The notes beneath the pieces were generated by a model, which was given only the letters and a program-made list of their open reading frames with translations, made no database searches and was not told where the DNA came from. A stretch of DNA of 64,000 nucleotides, from positions 248,001 through 312,000 of the forward strand of contig NZ_CP016774.1 of NCBI RefSeq assembly GCF_002288105.1, given 5' to 3'. The position numbers were made by a program, and so were the translations under genes. The DNA is from Candidatus Planktophila versatilis. GTDB taxonomy: Bacteria; Actinomycetota; Actinomycetes; Nanopelagicales; Nanopelagicaceae. Positions 52,054 to 61,874 of the stretch are shown here, piece by piece. The stretch's first letter is position 1; each line of letters starts with the position of its first letter.

Positions 52054-52712
52054 TGTTTAAATTAATCAGACGAGTTATTTCTTTGGCGCTGGCTGTGGTT
52101 GTGATTATTCCTACCTATGCACTCTTTGTTACCTGGAACTCGGCTAAGAATCCAACCTTTAGATCTACGGCAGAAGTCATTGTTGTGCCGGGGGCGGCGC
52201 AACTGAATGGCGTACCAGGTGAGGTATTACTTGCACGTCTGATTGAGGCAAAGCGAATCAAAGATGCTGGATATGCGCCACTTATTATCACTGTGGGAGC
52301 TGGTGCACCCGGAGATCGCACAACTGAAGCAGCCGCTGGAAAATATTGGTTGACCCAAAATGGAGTAGCGAAAAATAAAGTTATTTCAATTCCGGTAGGG
52401 CGAGATACTTTTTCCCAGACGCAGGCATATATCAAAGAGATGAAGAGTCGAAAGTTATATAACGTCATCATTGCAACTGATGCTTATCACTGCCAGCGCA
52501 CCATCACGATGGCAAAAGACTTAGGAGCAACTGCAACATGTTCACCTGCCAGCACTGGGCCAAATACCCTTGCAAAATCACGGTATCGATATTTGATTCG
52601 CGAAGCCGGTGCCTATCTGGCATACATCACGCTAGGCAGACGAGGCATTCATATCAGCGATCACCTGACTAACAGCAAACTTGTAAGGTATGTGTATGAC
52701 CCAGTTGCCTAA
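52053..52712 (+). CDS. YdcF/SanA-like DUF218 membrane-anchored protein
   Basis: A 219-residue protein with one N-terminal transmembrane segment, then a DUF218 domain: EVIVVPGAAQLNGVPGEVLLARLIEAKRI, VGAGAPGDRTTEA and VIIATDAYHCQRT. SanA/ElyC relatives act in envelope barrier and lipid-carrier metabolism, but the enzymatic activity is unsettled. It shares a base with the dus stop and overlaps dgt by about 17-23 nt. Confidence 0.82.
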   Translation: MFKLIRRVISLALAVVVIIPTYALFVTWNSAKNPTFRSTAEVIVVPGAAQLNGVPGEVLLARLIEAKRIKDAGYAPLIITVGAGAPGDRTTEAAAGKYWLTQNGVAKNKVISIPVGRDTFSQTQAYIKEMKSRKLYNVIIATDAYHCQRTITMAKDLGATATCSPASTGPNTLAKSRYRYLIREAGAYLAYITLGRRGIHISDHLTNSKLVRYVYDPVA

Positions 52713-53940
52713 GGCATATAGCGCTGCCGATCAAGAGAGATTTCTTGATGAACCGGCAAAGCGTGCTGGTCGCACTGAATTCATGCGCGATCGCGCCCGT
52801 GTTATTCACTCTGCCGCCCTTCGTCGGTTAGCTGCTAAAACTCAGGTAGCAGTTCCTTGGGAGAATGATTTTCAACGCACTCGTTTATCTCACTCACTGG
52901 AGTGCGCCCAGATTGGTCGCGAACTAGGAGAATCACTTGGCGCAGACCCAGATCTACTTGAGACTGCATGTTTGTCACACGATATGGGGCATCCACCATT
53001 TGGTCACAATGGGGAAGAAGCACTGGCCGATGCTGCGCAATCGTGTGGTGGCTTTGAAGGAAATGCTCAGAGTTTTAGGTTACTCACCCGCATTGAAGCC
53101 AAGACTGTTTCAGTAACGGGAAAAAGTCTTGGACTCAATCTGACTCGAGCATCACTTGATGCGGCGACGAAATATCCGTGGACCAGAGCAGAGAATCCAC
53201 GCAAGTTTGGTGTGTATAGCGATGATACGGAAATCTTCACTTGGGTGCGAGCAGGTGCACCCGATGAGCGCAAATGTATTGAAGCACAGATCATGGATTG
53301 GTCTGATGATTGTGCATACTCCGTACACGATTTAGAAGATGCCATCTTTGCTGGCCAAGTGCGGGTAAAGAATTTCGATAACGATTTCGAGACTTTATAT
53401 CAAGAGATGACCGCGAACTATGGCAGTGATGCCACCAAGAGCGAGGCCGCAGATGCACTCACGCGTTTGCAATCACTGACTTGCTGGCCAACTCACTTTG
53501 ATCGCACACATCGCGCCCTTGCTCGCTTAAAAGATACGACTTCACAACTGATTGGCCGTTTTGTGCTGGCTGCCGAACTTGAAACTCGCAAAGTTCACGG
53601 CGATGGTCCATTGACTCGCTATAGCGCCAATCTTGAAATTCCACGCGAAGCAAAAGTGGAGGTTGATTTCCTGAAGGCTGTTGCTGGGCATTACTTGATT
53701 AGCGCTGCGGCGTCGCAAGAGCGCTATGCAAAACAACAAGTAGTCATTCATGATTTGGTGCAGATGCTCTTCGATGCGGCCCCCAGCGAACTCGACCCAA
53801 TCTTTGAAGATGATTGGAAGCAGGCCACAAATGATTCAGAGCGGTTACGTATTGTCATTGACCAAATTGCTAGCCTGACCGACCCCGGCGCATATGCCTT
53901 ACACGCCCATCTCTCGCAAGCTCCCACAAAGCGTAGATAA
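52696..53940 (+). CDS. dgt: dGTP triphosphohydrolase-like protein
   Basis: A protein of about 414 residues with an HD domain that splits dNTPs to nucleoside and triphosphate. It has RLSHSLECAQIG, the metal HD in CLSHDMGHPPFGHNGEEAL and DWSDDCAYSVHDLED. The ATG at 52696 has AAGG at a suitable distance; ATG 52690 is only 1 nt from it. It sits directly before dnaG, an order conserved in actinobacteria. Confidence 0.9.
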   Translation: MTQLPKAYSAADQERFLDEPAKRAGRTEFMRDRARVIHSAALRRLAAKTQVAVPWENDFQRTRLSHSLECAQIGRELGESLGADPDLLETACLSHDMGHPPFGHNGEEALADAAQSCGGFEGNAQSFRLLTRIEAKTVSVTGKSLGLNLTRASLDAATKYPWTRAENPRKFGVYSDDTEIFTWVRAGAPDERKCIEAQIMDWSDDCAYSVHDLEDAIFAGQVRVKNFDNDFETLYQEMTANYGSDATKSEAADALTRLQSLTCWPTHFDRTHRALARLKDTTSQLIGRFVLAAELETRKVHGDGPLTRYSANLEIPREAKVEVDFLKAVAGHYLISAAASQERYAKQQVVIHDLVQMLFDAAPSELDPIFEDDWKQATNDSERLRIVIDQIASLTDPGAYALHAHLSQAPTKRR

Positions 53941-53949
53941 GGTAGGAAC

Positions 53950-55785
53950 ATGAGCGGGCGGATTAAGGCTGATGACATCGTCTATGTGCGCGAGCATGCA
54001 CATATCGACGAAGTTGTTTCAGCAGCAGGAGTTGCGCTAAAAAACGCGGGCGGTGGACAGAAGAAGGGGCTCTGTCCGTTTCATGATGAGAAATCTCCCT
54101 CCTTCCATGTGACACCTTCCAAGAATTACTATCACTGCTTTGGTTGCGGTGTTGGCGGGGATGTCATCGATTTTATGATGAAGACAGAGCATTTAAGTTT
54201 CACCGAAACAATTGAGCGACTTGCCTCTCAAATTGGTTACACCCTTCGTTATGAAGAAGGAGGACCAACTCAACCGACTTCCCAGCGTTCGCGTTTATAT
54301 GCAGCCCACCTAGCTGCAGCCAAGTTCTATCAAGATCTGATTAATACTTCCCCCGATGCCGCACATGCCCGTGATCTGCTTACTAAACGTGGATTTGATA
54401 AAGCGGCATGTGATTTATTTGGAGTGGGCTATGCCCCCAATAGTTGGGATGCATTAACCAAGCATCTGCGCGCCGCCGGATACACCATTGAAGAGTTAGA
54501 AGAAGCGGGACTTTCTAAGATGGGTGAGCGCGGGCCGATCGATAAGTTTAGAAACCGCATTATGTGGCCGATTAAAGATATTTCAGGAGATATCGTCGGA
54601 TTTGGTGCTCGTAAATTAGCTAGTGATGAAGAGGATCAAGGCCCTAAGTATTTAAATACCTCGGAAACTCCTATCTATAAGAAGTCACAAGTTCTTTATG
54701 GCCTTGATATGGCTAAGAAAGAAATTGCCAAGAGTCGTCAGGTAGTTGTGGTTGAAGGCTATACCGATGTGATGGCATGTCATTTGGCTGGAATAACAAC
54801 TGCAGTTGCAACCTGTGGCACAGCATTCGGTGATGATCACATCCGCATTATTCGCAGACTACTGATGGATGCCGATACCTTCCGCGGTGAAGTGATCTTC
54901 ACCTTCGATGGCGACGCCGCTGGACAAAAAGCTGCCATGAAAGCTTTCGGTGATGACCAGAAGTTTGTCACCCAAACTTTTGTTGCAGTTGAACCAGATG
55001 GCCTTGACCCATGCGACCTTCGCCAACATAAGGGCGATCTGGCACTACGTGATTTGATTGCAAAGAGAGTGCCACTCTTTGAATTTGCCATTCGCACCGA
55101 ACTTAAAAAACATGATCTGAATACCGCCGAAGGACGTGTTAATGCGCTCAACACCGCCGCCCCACTGGTTGCAGCCATTCGCGATAAGTCACTACGCCCG
55201 GAATACATCAAATCTTTATCAGGGTGGTTAGGAACAGAGACCGAAGTTGTCACCGCAGCAGTGAACACGGCCCTGAAAAAGGTGAGCACAACCCAAGTTC
55301 AGAGCGAGGCACCGGCTGCCGATGCGCAGTGGCGACCTAATCCGAACGAACCCACCTTGATGCTTGAGCGAGAAGTATTGAAAGCTAAGTTACAGATGTC
55401 AGGACTTGTCTTTGGCTGGAGCACTATTGAAGATGAAGCATTTACTCATCCGGCCTACCGAGAGCTACGCCGCATTATCGACTCATTTGGCACCGAACCG
55501 CTAGCCCTGGAAAAAGTTGACGATGATCGCATGAAGCAGCTATTTACAGAACTCTCGGTGGAACCAGTGCGCACAGATGGAGCAGTTTCAGAGAAGTATG
55601 TTTCAAGCATTGTCGCCAGATTACGTGAAGTACTTGTCAGTCGAAAGATTGCAGATCTGAAATCAAGTCTGCAGCGCCTTAATCCGGTTGAAAATCAGGA
55701 GCAGTACAACGCAGCATTTGCAGAGTTGGTTGCCCTGGAAACCCAGAAACGTGGGCTGCACGAACTCTCCATTAGTTCGCTCTAA
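53950..55785 (+). CDS. dnaG: DNA primase
   Basis: A 611-residue primase that makes RNA primers at the fork. The N-terminal CHC2 zinc finger is CPFHDEKSPSF with YHCFGCGVGG. The TOPRIM core carries VVVEGYTDVMACH and FTFDGDAAGQKAA. A C-terminal helicase-binding region follows. It lies 9 nt after dgt. Confidence 0.96.
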   Translation: MSGRIKADDIVYVREHAHIDEVVSAAGVALKNAGGGQKKGLCPFHDEKSPSFHVTPSKNYYHCFGCGVGGDVIDFMMKTEHLSFTETIERLASQIGYTLRYEEGGPTQPTSQRSRLYAAHLAAAKFYQDLINTSPDAAHARDLLTKRGFDKAACDLFGVGYAPNSWDALTKHLRAAGYTIEELEEAGLSKMGERGPIDKFRNRIMWPIKDISGDIVGFGARKLASDEEDQGPKYLNTSETPIYKKSQVLYGLDMAKKEIAKSRQVVVVEGYTDVMACHLAGITTAVATCGTAFGDDHIRIIRRLLMDADTFRGEVIFTFDGDAAGQKAAMKAFGDDQKFVTQTFVAVEPDGLDPCDLRQHKGDLALRDLIAKRVPLFEFAIRTELKKHDLNTAEGRVNALNTAAPLVAAIRDKSLRPEYIKSLSGWLGTETEVVTAAVNTALKKVSTTQVQSEAPAADAQWRPNPNEPTLMLEREVLKAKLQMSGLVFGWSTIEDEAFTHPAYRELRRIIDSFGTEPLALEKVDDDRMKQLFTELSVEPVRTDGAVSEKYVSSIVARLREVLVSRKIADLKSSLQRLNPVENQEQYNAAFAELVALETQKRGLHELSISSL

Positions 55786-55835
55786 CGTGGGCATTTTGGC
55801 GCAGGCTTACCCCCTGCGGTAGAGTTGCGCCTCAT

Positions 55836-55910
55836 TCCCTGATAGCTCAACGGCAGAGCAGTCGACTGTTAATCGACAGGTTCTTGGTTCGAATCCAAGT
55901 CAGGGAGCCA
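55836..55910 (+). tRNA. tRNA-Asn (anticodon GUU)
   Basis: The acceptor stem TCCCTGA pairs with TCAGGGA. The D-arm is GCTC/GAGC, the anticodon stem is GTCGA/TCGAC with loop CTGTTAA, the T-stem is CTTGG/CCAAG with loop TTCGAAT, and the discriminator is G. A genomic CCA follows (55908-55910), unlike tRNA-Val in this window. Confidence 0.96.
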
Positions 55911-55939
55911 CGCGCCACGGCTCGCGATATCCTAAAGTT

Positions 55940-56833
55940 ATGAACGCATTGCAGAGTATTTCCCGAGGTGCAATGAGTTCATGGGCCACGCAGAATCGAG
56001 CCCCTCGCCTGTTACGTGTATTTCTCGGTGCCACCTTTATCTATGCCGGATGGGATAAAGCATCTGATCCTGGATTTCTCACACAAGGTGAGCCCACATA
56101 TATCGGCACCCAGTTAGCTGCCTTTGCCGCAAATTCACCGATCGGATTCTTACTCAACCGCATTCTAGATCATGCAACCTATGTCGGAATCTTGGTCATG
56201 GTTGCAGAGTTTGCAGTTGGAATTGCAACGTTGCTCTGGGTTGCACCAGCAACAGCTGCCTTTGGCGGATTTTTACTTTCAGTAACGCTCTGGCTTTCTA
56301 GCTCTTTCTATACAACTCCATATTTCTTGGCAGGTGATAGCGCATACGCAGTGATGTGGCTTGCTTACTTACTACTACTGATTGGAAATCGACGAATGCC
56401 TGCTACAAATTTTCAACGCCGAAGTGTCTTGCGCACAGCGATTGTGGGTGCCCTAGCGGTAGCTGCAACCTTTGCCGGCAAGGCCTTGCCAAAGGGTTCG
56501 GCTTCAGTGAAATCTTCAACTAAAGGTAAGGGAGCGCAGATAATTAAAGTTGCCGAACTACCTGTGGGAAAGACAATTAATTTTGTGCATTCGGCACAAG
56601 GGGTCCCAGCAATCCTCTTTCGCACCAAAGCCGGAGTCTTTGCATACTCCGCAATCTGCACCCACGAAGGTTGCTCAGTTACATATAAATCTTCATCGAA
56701 GAAACTCATCTGCCCTTGCCACGCAGCGCAGTTTGATCCATTTGCTGGCGCTAAAGTCGTTTCCGGGCCGGCTGAAAGACCGCTGGATAAAGTAAAAGTA
56801 AAGATTAGCGGTGCGTGGGTGGTTGAAGCCTAA
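55940..56833 (+). CDS. DoxX-Rieske fusion protein
   Basis: 297 residues in two parts. Residues about 25-150 are a DoxX/quinol-oxidase-like four-helix membrane domain (LRVFLGATFIYAGWDKASDP). A second export-type segment with twin arginines (Arg160-Arg161, QRRSVLRTAIVGALAVAATFAG) leads to a Rieske [2Fe-2S] domain at about 195-297, with ligands Cys240, His242, Cys258 and His261 (CTHEGC, CPCH). Electron transfer between quinone and an extracytoplasmic partner is inferred. Confidence 0.85.
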   Translation: MNALQSISRGAMSSWATQNRAPRLLRVFLGATFIYAGWDKASDPGFLTQGEPTYIGTQLAAFAANSPIGFLLNRILDHATYVGILVMVAEFAVGIATLLWVAPATAAFGGFLLSVTLWLSSSFYTTPYFLAGDSAYAVMWLAYLLLLIGNRRMPATNFQRRSVLRTAIVGALAVAATFAGKALPKGSASVKSSTKGKGAQIIKVAELPVGKTINFVHSAQGVPAILFRTKAGVFAYSAICTHEGCSVTYKSSSKKLICPCHAAQFDPFAGAKVVSGPAERPLDKVKVKISGAWVVEA

Positions 56834-56891
56834 ACTCTCTCAACGCTCTCACTGCTCTAACAGGAAAATCACAGAAGAATAGGGAAGCATC

Positions 56892-57998
56892 ATGGTTATG
56901 AAGAACGCCAAAGTTATCGCAGCCTTTATTGCAGGAGCTGCCATTGCGGGCTCAGTTGCAACTGCCTCAACAAATTCAACCAGTGTTGTGAAGGCATGTG
57001 CTGATAAGCGCACCAATGCGCTCTATCTCTCGCCTACCGGCACCTGCTCTTCGTCGAGAACACTTGTTGAACTCGGTGGCAGTGAAATGAATGCAAAAAC
57101 CATTGCTTCGCTAGTAACTCCATCGGTCGTCTCGATTAGCGTTACCGCTCCTTCGGGTTCTGGCACCGGTTCCGGATCGGTCTATCAGAGCACATCTGCA
57201 TTTAGTTACATCATCACCAATAACCACGTGATTTCTACGGCTGTGACATCAGGAACAATTAAGATAGAACTGACCAATGGCAATCAGTATTCAGCAACGA
57301 TTGTGGGACGAGATCCCGGATATGACCTAGCAGTACTCAAGGTGCAAATGGGAAATCTTCCAGCCATTACCTTGGGAGACTCTTCTAAACTCAGTGTTGG
57401 AGATCCTGTTCTAGCGATCGGTTCTCCACTCGGCTTGGCTAGTACAGTCACAACCGGAATCGTCTCTGCACTTAATCGCCCGGTATCAACTGGCACAGAA
57501 GATGCACAGTCTTATGTCAATGCAATCCAAACAGATGCCGCCATTAACCCTGGAAACTCAGGCGGAGCACTCGTCGATGCCGCAGGAAGGCTCGTTGGAG
57601 TGAACTCTGCAATTGCCACAATATCTTCAGGTGCGGCAAGTGGAAATATCGGACTTGGATTTTCAATTCCGATCAATGAAGCAAAGCGTGTGATTGATGA
57701 AATCATTGCAACTGGAAAATCAAAGCGTCCAGTACTTGGCGTCTACTTTGATCCTGCCTACACAGGAGTTGGTGCCAAAATTACTCAGCTCAGCCCCGGT
57801 GAAGGAGCAGAGAAAGCTGGCATCCCAGTGAACTCAGTTCTTCGTAGTATCGATGGCGTGAAGGTTGCTAACTCGGAAGCGGCAATTGTGCGCATTCGCT
57901 CTTATGCACCAGGTAGCACGGTAACTGTGGTGGTGGATCTACCAACGGGTGCCAGCAAGAGCTTTAAGGTAACTTTAGGTTCAGCACCGTCGCTCTAA
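56892..57998 (+). CDS. Secreted HtrA/DegP-like trypsin-fold serine protease
   Basis: A 368-residue protein: signal peptide or anchor, a short cysteine-bearing N-domain, a protease domain and a C-terminal PDZ. The triad is visible as His112 in TNNHVI, Asp in GYDLAVLK and Ser223 in NPGNSGGAL. The PDZ spans about 275-368 (GVYFDPAYTGVGA, GIPVNSVLRSIDGV). Such proteases handle misfolded envelope proteins. It is in line with the DoxX-Rieske gene 58 nt upstream. Confidence 0.9.
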   Translation: MVMKNAKVIAAFIAGAAIAGSVATASTNSTSVVKACADKRTNALYLSPTGTCSSSRTLVELGGSEMNAKTIASLVTPSVVSISVTAPSGSGTGSGSVYQSTSAFSYIITNNHVISTAVTSGTIKIELTNGNQYSATIVGRDPGYDLAVLKVQMGNLPAITLGDSSKLSVGDPVLAIGSPLGLASTVTTGIVSALNRPVSTGTEDAQSYVNAIQTDAAINPGNSGGALVDAAGRLVGVNSAIATISSGAASGNIGLGFSIPINEAKRVIDEIIATGKSKRPVLGVYFDPAYTGVGAKITQLSPGEGAEKAGIPVNSVLRSIDGVKVANSEAAIVRIRSYAPGSTVTVVVDLPTGASKSFKVTLGSAPSL

Positions 57999-58007
57999 GG
58001 CAGTTGA

Positions 58008-59144
58008 CTAAGAAAGTAACTGCGCGCTAGCGCCTTGGCTAGGTAGCGATGTAAAAAAGCGAGGCTTTTTGAAGCCCTTGCTGATAAATGCATCGGTAAT
58101 CGCCGTGCGAGTTTTCTTAAGATCACTCGCTTGAATGAGTGCGATGGCACTGCCTCCGAAACCTCCGCCAACCATGCGCGCACCAAGGGCCCCAGCAGCT
58201 AGTGATGTGTGCACCGCCAGATCTAATTCGGGACATGAGACTGTGTAATCATCACGCAATGAGTTATGCGAGCCATTGAGTAGTAAACCTAGCTCTGCAA
58301 AATCTGATGCTTTAAGTGCTACTACTGCATTGTGCACACGTGCGATTTCAGTGACTGCATGCCGAGCGCGCATAAACTCAACCGGAGTCAATTTATCTTG
58401 CGCAGCATCTAGTGCATCCAGGGTGAGCTCGCGCATAGAGCGCACACCGAGTTTGGCCACTGCCGATTCACACGATGCCCGACGTTCGGCATATCCGCCA
58501 TCGATGAGAGCATGGTGAGCTTGGGTATCAATAATGAGAAGTTCTAAACCGTGATTAACTACATTAAATGGAATTGATTGCGTCGACAAATCGCGGCAAT
58601 CAAGAAGCAGGGCGGCACCTGCCTGAGCCATGAGCGAGACGGATTGATCCATGATTCCGCATGGCATTCCGACATACTCATTTTCAGCACGTTGAGTTGC
58701 GCGGGCAAGATCTGCTAATGAAATATTGAGCTCAAACAATAAATTAAGGGCCACTGCAACTGAACATTCCAGCGCTGCCGATGATGAGAGTCCAGCACCT
58801 GTGGGCACCGTGCCATCAATGAGAATATCTAGTCCAGAATCGATTTTCAGTGCCCAGATAACGCCGAGCACATACTTCTCCCACTCACCTGCGCTTCCAG
58901 GTTTCACATCGGCAGCATCAATTGTGAAGAGTTCATTTTTGCGTTGATTCGATGCGATGCGCACTAAGCCATCGCTGCGTTTTGCGAGAGCGGCATGGGT
59001 GCGATCTGCAATGGCAAATGGAAGAACAAAGCCATCGCTGTAATCGATATGTTCACCGATGAGATTAACTCGACCCGGAGCTTCAGAAATTACCTGAGGC
59101 TTATGACCATAAAGTGATTCAAAATTGGTGGAAAGCGCGCCCAT
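58008..59144 (-). CDS. galK: Galactokinase
   Basis: A 378-residue GHMP kinase that phosphorylates galactose at C1. It has EAPGRVNLIGEHIDYSDGFVLP (substrate motif), PTGAGLSSSAALE (ATP loop), CGIMDQ and GARMVGGGFGGSAIAL. It lies 4 nt after galT in the same operon. galE is not in the window. Confidence 0.95.
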   Translation of the reverse strand: MGALSTNFESLYGHKPQVISEAPGRVNLIGEHIDYSDGFVLPFAIADRTHAALAKRSDGLVRIASNQRKNELFTIDAADVKPGSAGEWEKYVLGVIWALKIDSGLDILIDGTVPTGAGLSSSAALECSVAVALNLLFELNISLADLARATQRAENEYVGMPCGIMDQSVSLMAQAGAALLLDCRDLSTQSIPFNVVNHGLELLIIDTQAHHALIDGGYAERRASCESAVAKLGVRSMRELTLDALDAAQDKLTPVEFMRARHAVTEIARVHNAVVALKASDFAELGLLLNGSHNSLRDDYTVSCPELDLAVHTSLAAGALGARMVGGGFGGSAIALIQASDLKKTRTAITDAFISKGFKKPRFFTSLPSQGASAQLLS

Positions 59145-59148
59145 CTTC

Positions 59149-60261
59149 CTAGAGCTTCACATCTTTAAGCTGTTGGGCAGATTGTTCTGGTTTCATATCC
59201 ATAATGAAGGCGCCCATGGCAGATTCAGAACCAGCTAAATATTTAAGTTTGCCTGGTGCTCTGCGCACACTGGCAATCTGCCAATGCAACCTCAGCAGAT
59301 CGCGCCCCTGGCGCACAGGTGCTTGATGCCAGGCAGCGATATATGCCATATCAATCCCAAATACTCCATCGAGGCGCTTCATTACTTCGATGGCAATCGA
59401 TGGGAAAGAATCACAGGCAGCAGGTGCTAACTCTGCTAAATCTGCAACTGGTTGTAGCGGGGCAACGTGAATTTCAAATGGATAGCGTGAGGCATATGGA
59501 GTGTATGCAACCCAATGTTCGTTCTTGGCAACAATGCGAAGGCCATCGCGTAGCTCGCGAGCAACGACATCGTCAAAGAGCACGCGCCCGGTCTTGGCAT
59601 GGTGCGCCCTTGCAACTTCAAGCATTTTTACAACACGTGGTGGTAGATATGAATAAGCATAAATCTGCCCATGCGGATGAGCCAAGGTAACGCCAATTTC
59701 TTCACCGCGATTTTCAAAAGGCGCGATATGTTCAATGAAAGGTTCTTGCGAGAGTTCGCGCGTGCGATCACGCCAAGCTTCTAGCAGTGTGCGCACTCTT
59801 TGGGCAGATAAAGTTTTAAAGGAGCCACCGTGATCTGCCGTAAAGCAAATTACTTCACACTTTCCGGCAGCTACACCATCATCAGTATCTGAGCCGACCA
59901 GATCGGGCAAGGCAAAATCACCTTCTGGTGGACGCATTGAAGGTGAGCGATTATCAAAGACAACTACTTCAAAATCATTTTCTGGAATCTCAGTCAGCAG
60001 CTCACCGGTGGTGGGACAGAGTGGACATAGTTCTTTTGGCGGTAAGAAGATGCGACCTTGACGATGGGCTGCCATCACAACCCATTCGTTGACTAATGGA
60101 TCAAGACGTAGCTCGCCAATACCTGGTTGCGCTTCAGCAGGTCGTTGATCTGCAACGGTGCGATTTTGAGCCGCGGTATCGTAATAACGAATTGTTCGGC
60201 CATCGCTCATGGTGCGACTTGTGCGCACAACACCGGCAGATAGCTCGAGGATTTCATCCAT
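59149..60261 (-). CDS. galT: Galactose-1-phosphate uridylyltransferase
   Basis: A 370-residue Leloir enzyme that exchanges UMP between UDP-glucose and galactose-1-phosphate. It has zinc-type CPLCP near residue 80, FDNRSPSM, and the catalytic histidine segment ENRGEEIGVTLAHPHGQIYAY. The C-terminal half carries RYPFEIHVAP. It is first gene of the galTK operon. Confidence 0.94.
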   Translation of the reverse strand: MDEILELSAGVVRTSRTMSDGRTIRYYDTAAQNRTVADQRPAEAQPGIGELRLDPLVNEWVVMAAHRQGRIFLPPKELCPLCPTTGELLTEIPENDFEVVVFDNRSPSMRPPEGDFALPDLVGSDTDDGVAAGKCEVICFTADHGGSFKTLSAQRVRTLLEAWRDRTRELSQEPFIEHIAPFENRGEEIGVTLAHPHGQIYAYSYLPPRVVKMLEVARAHHAKTGRVLFDDVVARELRDGLRIVAKNEHWVAYTPYASRYPFEIHVAPLQPVADLAELAPAACDSFPSIAIEVMKRLDGVFGIDMAYIAAWHQAPVRQGRDLLRLHWQIASVRRAPGKLKYLAGSESAMGAFIMDMKPEQSAQQLKDVKL

Positions 60262-60288
60262 AGTGCGCCTACCTTATCGTGGGATAAG

Positions 60289-61584
60289 TTAATTCTTAAT
60301 CTGATTGCGACAGCCATCAGTGGCTGGCTTGCTCGGAGCCTTCTTAGTTGGTTTAGGCACAGGTGCTTCACCCTGAGTAATCGTCAGATCAACTAGCGCC
60401 TTGGCATCGGCGTGAGTTCCAGAAGGATCTTTATATGCAACGCTGCCAAACCAGGTTCCAGCAGGAAGACCAGAAATAGAAAGCGTCCATGAACCGCTGG
60501 TTTCACGTTCAACTTTCTGAACAACCGTTGGCTTCGTTGCATTTGCAGATGTGAAATATAGCTTGACCGAACCGGTGACAACAGGTGAGCTATCTGGACG
60601 TGTGACTTCAATGGCAATCACCGCACTCTTATTTGTCGTCGTTGCCTTTACCGATGAAATTGTGATGGTTGAGCTTTCACCAACTGGCATTAGATCTGCT
60701 GGATCTGGTAACCAAGTGCCGGTGAGCAATGATTCAAATTTCTCTGGTGTTCCACCAAAGACATTGAGATCTAACCGATTACCTGGCACACCATACTTGG
60801 GCGCGATTCCACACGAGGAGTATTGCCACATCGTCCAATTAGCTGAGCATTGCGCCGTGGTCCACGAGTGCACATAACAACCACCTGGTTTCACATTGGG
60901 CCTCGCCTCGGGCTTAGCTGGGTCAATTGTGTATTGGGCGATCCATAACGGATATTGTGAAAGTTCTTTGTCCCGGTTCAAGGCATTTTCCAGAAAATGT
61001 GGCGAAGAATAAATCAAGGGCGTACGACCAGTCTTATCTTTGAGTGTGGCAAGGAAAGTCTTACTCCAGAGAGTTGCTTGGGCGCGAGTTGCACTCTTAC
61101 TACACGAGCCAGATGAACTGACTTTGACGCAGTTATTTTCAAGATCAAGTGCATATGGCAAATCTAAATCATTAAAGCCACCCAGCGCCTCAACTCTCCA
61201 GATAACTTTCTGAGCTTGCGCCCGAGCGTCTCGCTCTACTGCGGCGTTAGTTGTTACATTGGGTAAGAGTGCATAGTGATAAAAACCAGTGTGAATTCCA
61301 GCTTCTTGTGCTCCAACGCGATCAGCCTTCACATACTTCAGGGCTAGGCGATCAGAATATTCTCTGGTATCTGATGCTTTAATCATCACGAAATCAATTC
61401 CAGCAGCACGCATTTTCTTGAAGTTAATTGGCTTATCGTTTGGATGTTGCCATCTACTGATATCTGCGCCATGAATTTTTCCGGCTGGACCAGCTACTAC
61501 TAATTCTGCAGCGCGTGCCGGGCTAGCATGAAAGGCAAAGGAGAGAAATGAGAGGGAGAGCAGGATGGTAAGAGATTTTCTCAT
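60289..61584 (-). CDS. Secreted GH25 lysozyme
   Basis: 431 residues: a signal peptide (SFLSFAFHASPARA), then a GH25 muramidase barrel at about 38-250 with HGADISRWQH (catalytic Asp) and YALDLENNC (Asp-x-Glu). About 100 residues of an Ig-like beta domain follow, then a Lys/Pro-rich tail. It hydrolyses MurNAc-GlcNAc bonds, possibly for wall remodelling. Its start overlaps the next gene's stop by 4 nt (ATGA). Confidence 0.88.
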   Translation of the reverse strand: MRKSLTILLSLSFLSFAFHASPARAAELVVAGPAGKIHGADISRWQHPNDKPINFKKMRAAGIDFVMIKASDTREYSDRLALKYVKADRVGAQEAGIHTGFYHYALLPNVTTNAAVERDARAQAQKVIWRVEALGGFNDLDLPYALDLENNCVKVSSSGSCSKSATRAQATLWSKTFLATLKDKTGRTPLIYSSPHFLENALNRDKELSQYPLWIAQYTIDPAKPEARPNVKPGGCYVHSWTTAQCSANWTMWQYSSCGIAPKYGVPGNRLDLNVFGGTPEKFESLLTGTWLPDPADLMPVGESSTITISSVKATTTNKSAVIAIEVTRPDSSPVVTGSVKLYFTSANATKPTVVQKVERETSGSWTLSISGLPAGTWFGSVAYKDPSGTHADAKALVDLTITQGEAPVPKPTKKAPSKPATDGCRNQIKN

Positions 61585-61850
61585 TTTTCTACGATCACAA
61601 CCGATTCACCGAAAACATCAAGAAAAGCACTTTGCAATACTGAGCGATGACGCAAACGCGCCTCTTGATAGTCATGGCCAGTTGCCAACTTATTACTATC
61701 ACTGAAATCTAAGGTCAGGCGCCCGTTATCAAATGATTCAAGGCGAGCATCAAAGTAGGCAATCCAAATAACTCGGTCTTGGCTTTCAACTAGGTCAAGG
61801 ACTTCATTCCAGCGCACCCGAATTTTTGCCAGGGTAAGGGCGGAAGACAT
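61581..61850 (-). CDS. Stand-alone DnaX C-terminal-like domain protein
   Basis: An 89-residue protein, IRVRWNEVLDLVESQDRVIWIAYFDARLESFDNGRLTLDF and onward. The pattern (R-x-x-W-x-x-V-L near the start, then a G-x-L-x-L-x-F strand and a closing helix) resembles the C-terminal domain of actinobacterial DNA polymerase III gamma/tau subunits. No DnaX core is attached. A role with polymerase III is inferred, not shown. It is translationally coupled to the lysozyme gene. Confidence 0.5.
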   Translation of the reverse strand: MSSALTLAKIRVRWNEVLDLVESQDRVIWIAYFDARLESFDNGRLTLDFSDSNKLATGHDYQEARLRHRSVLQSAFLDVFGESVVIVEK

Positions 61851-61874
61851 GCGCAGAGATTACCGCAAGGCGCC

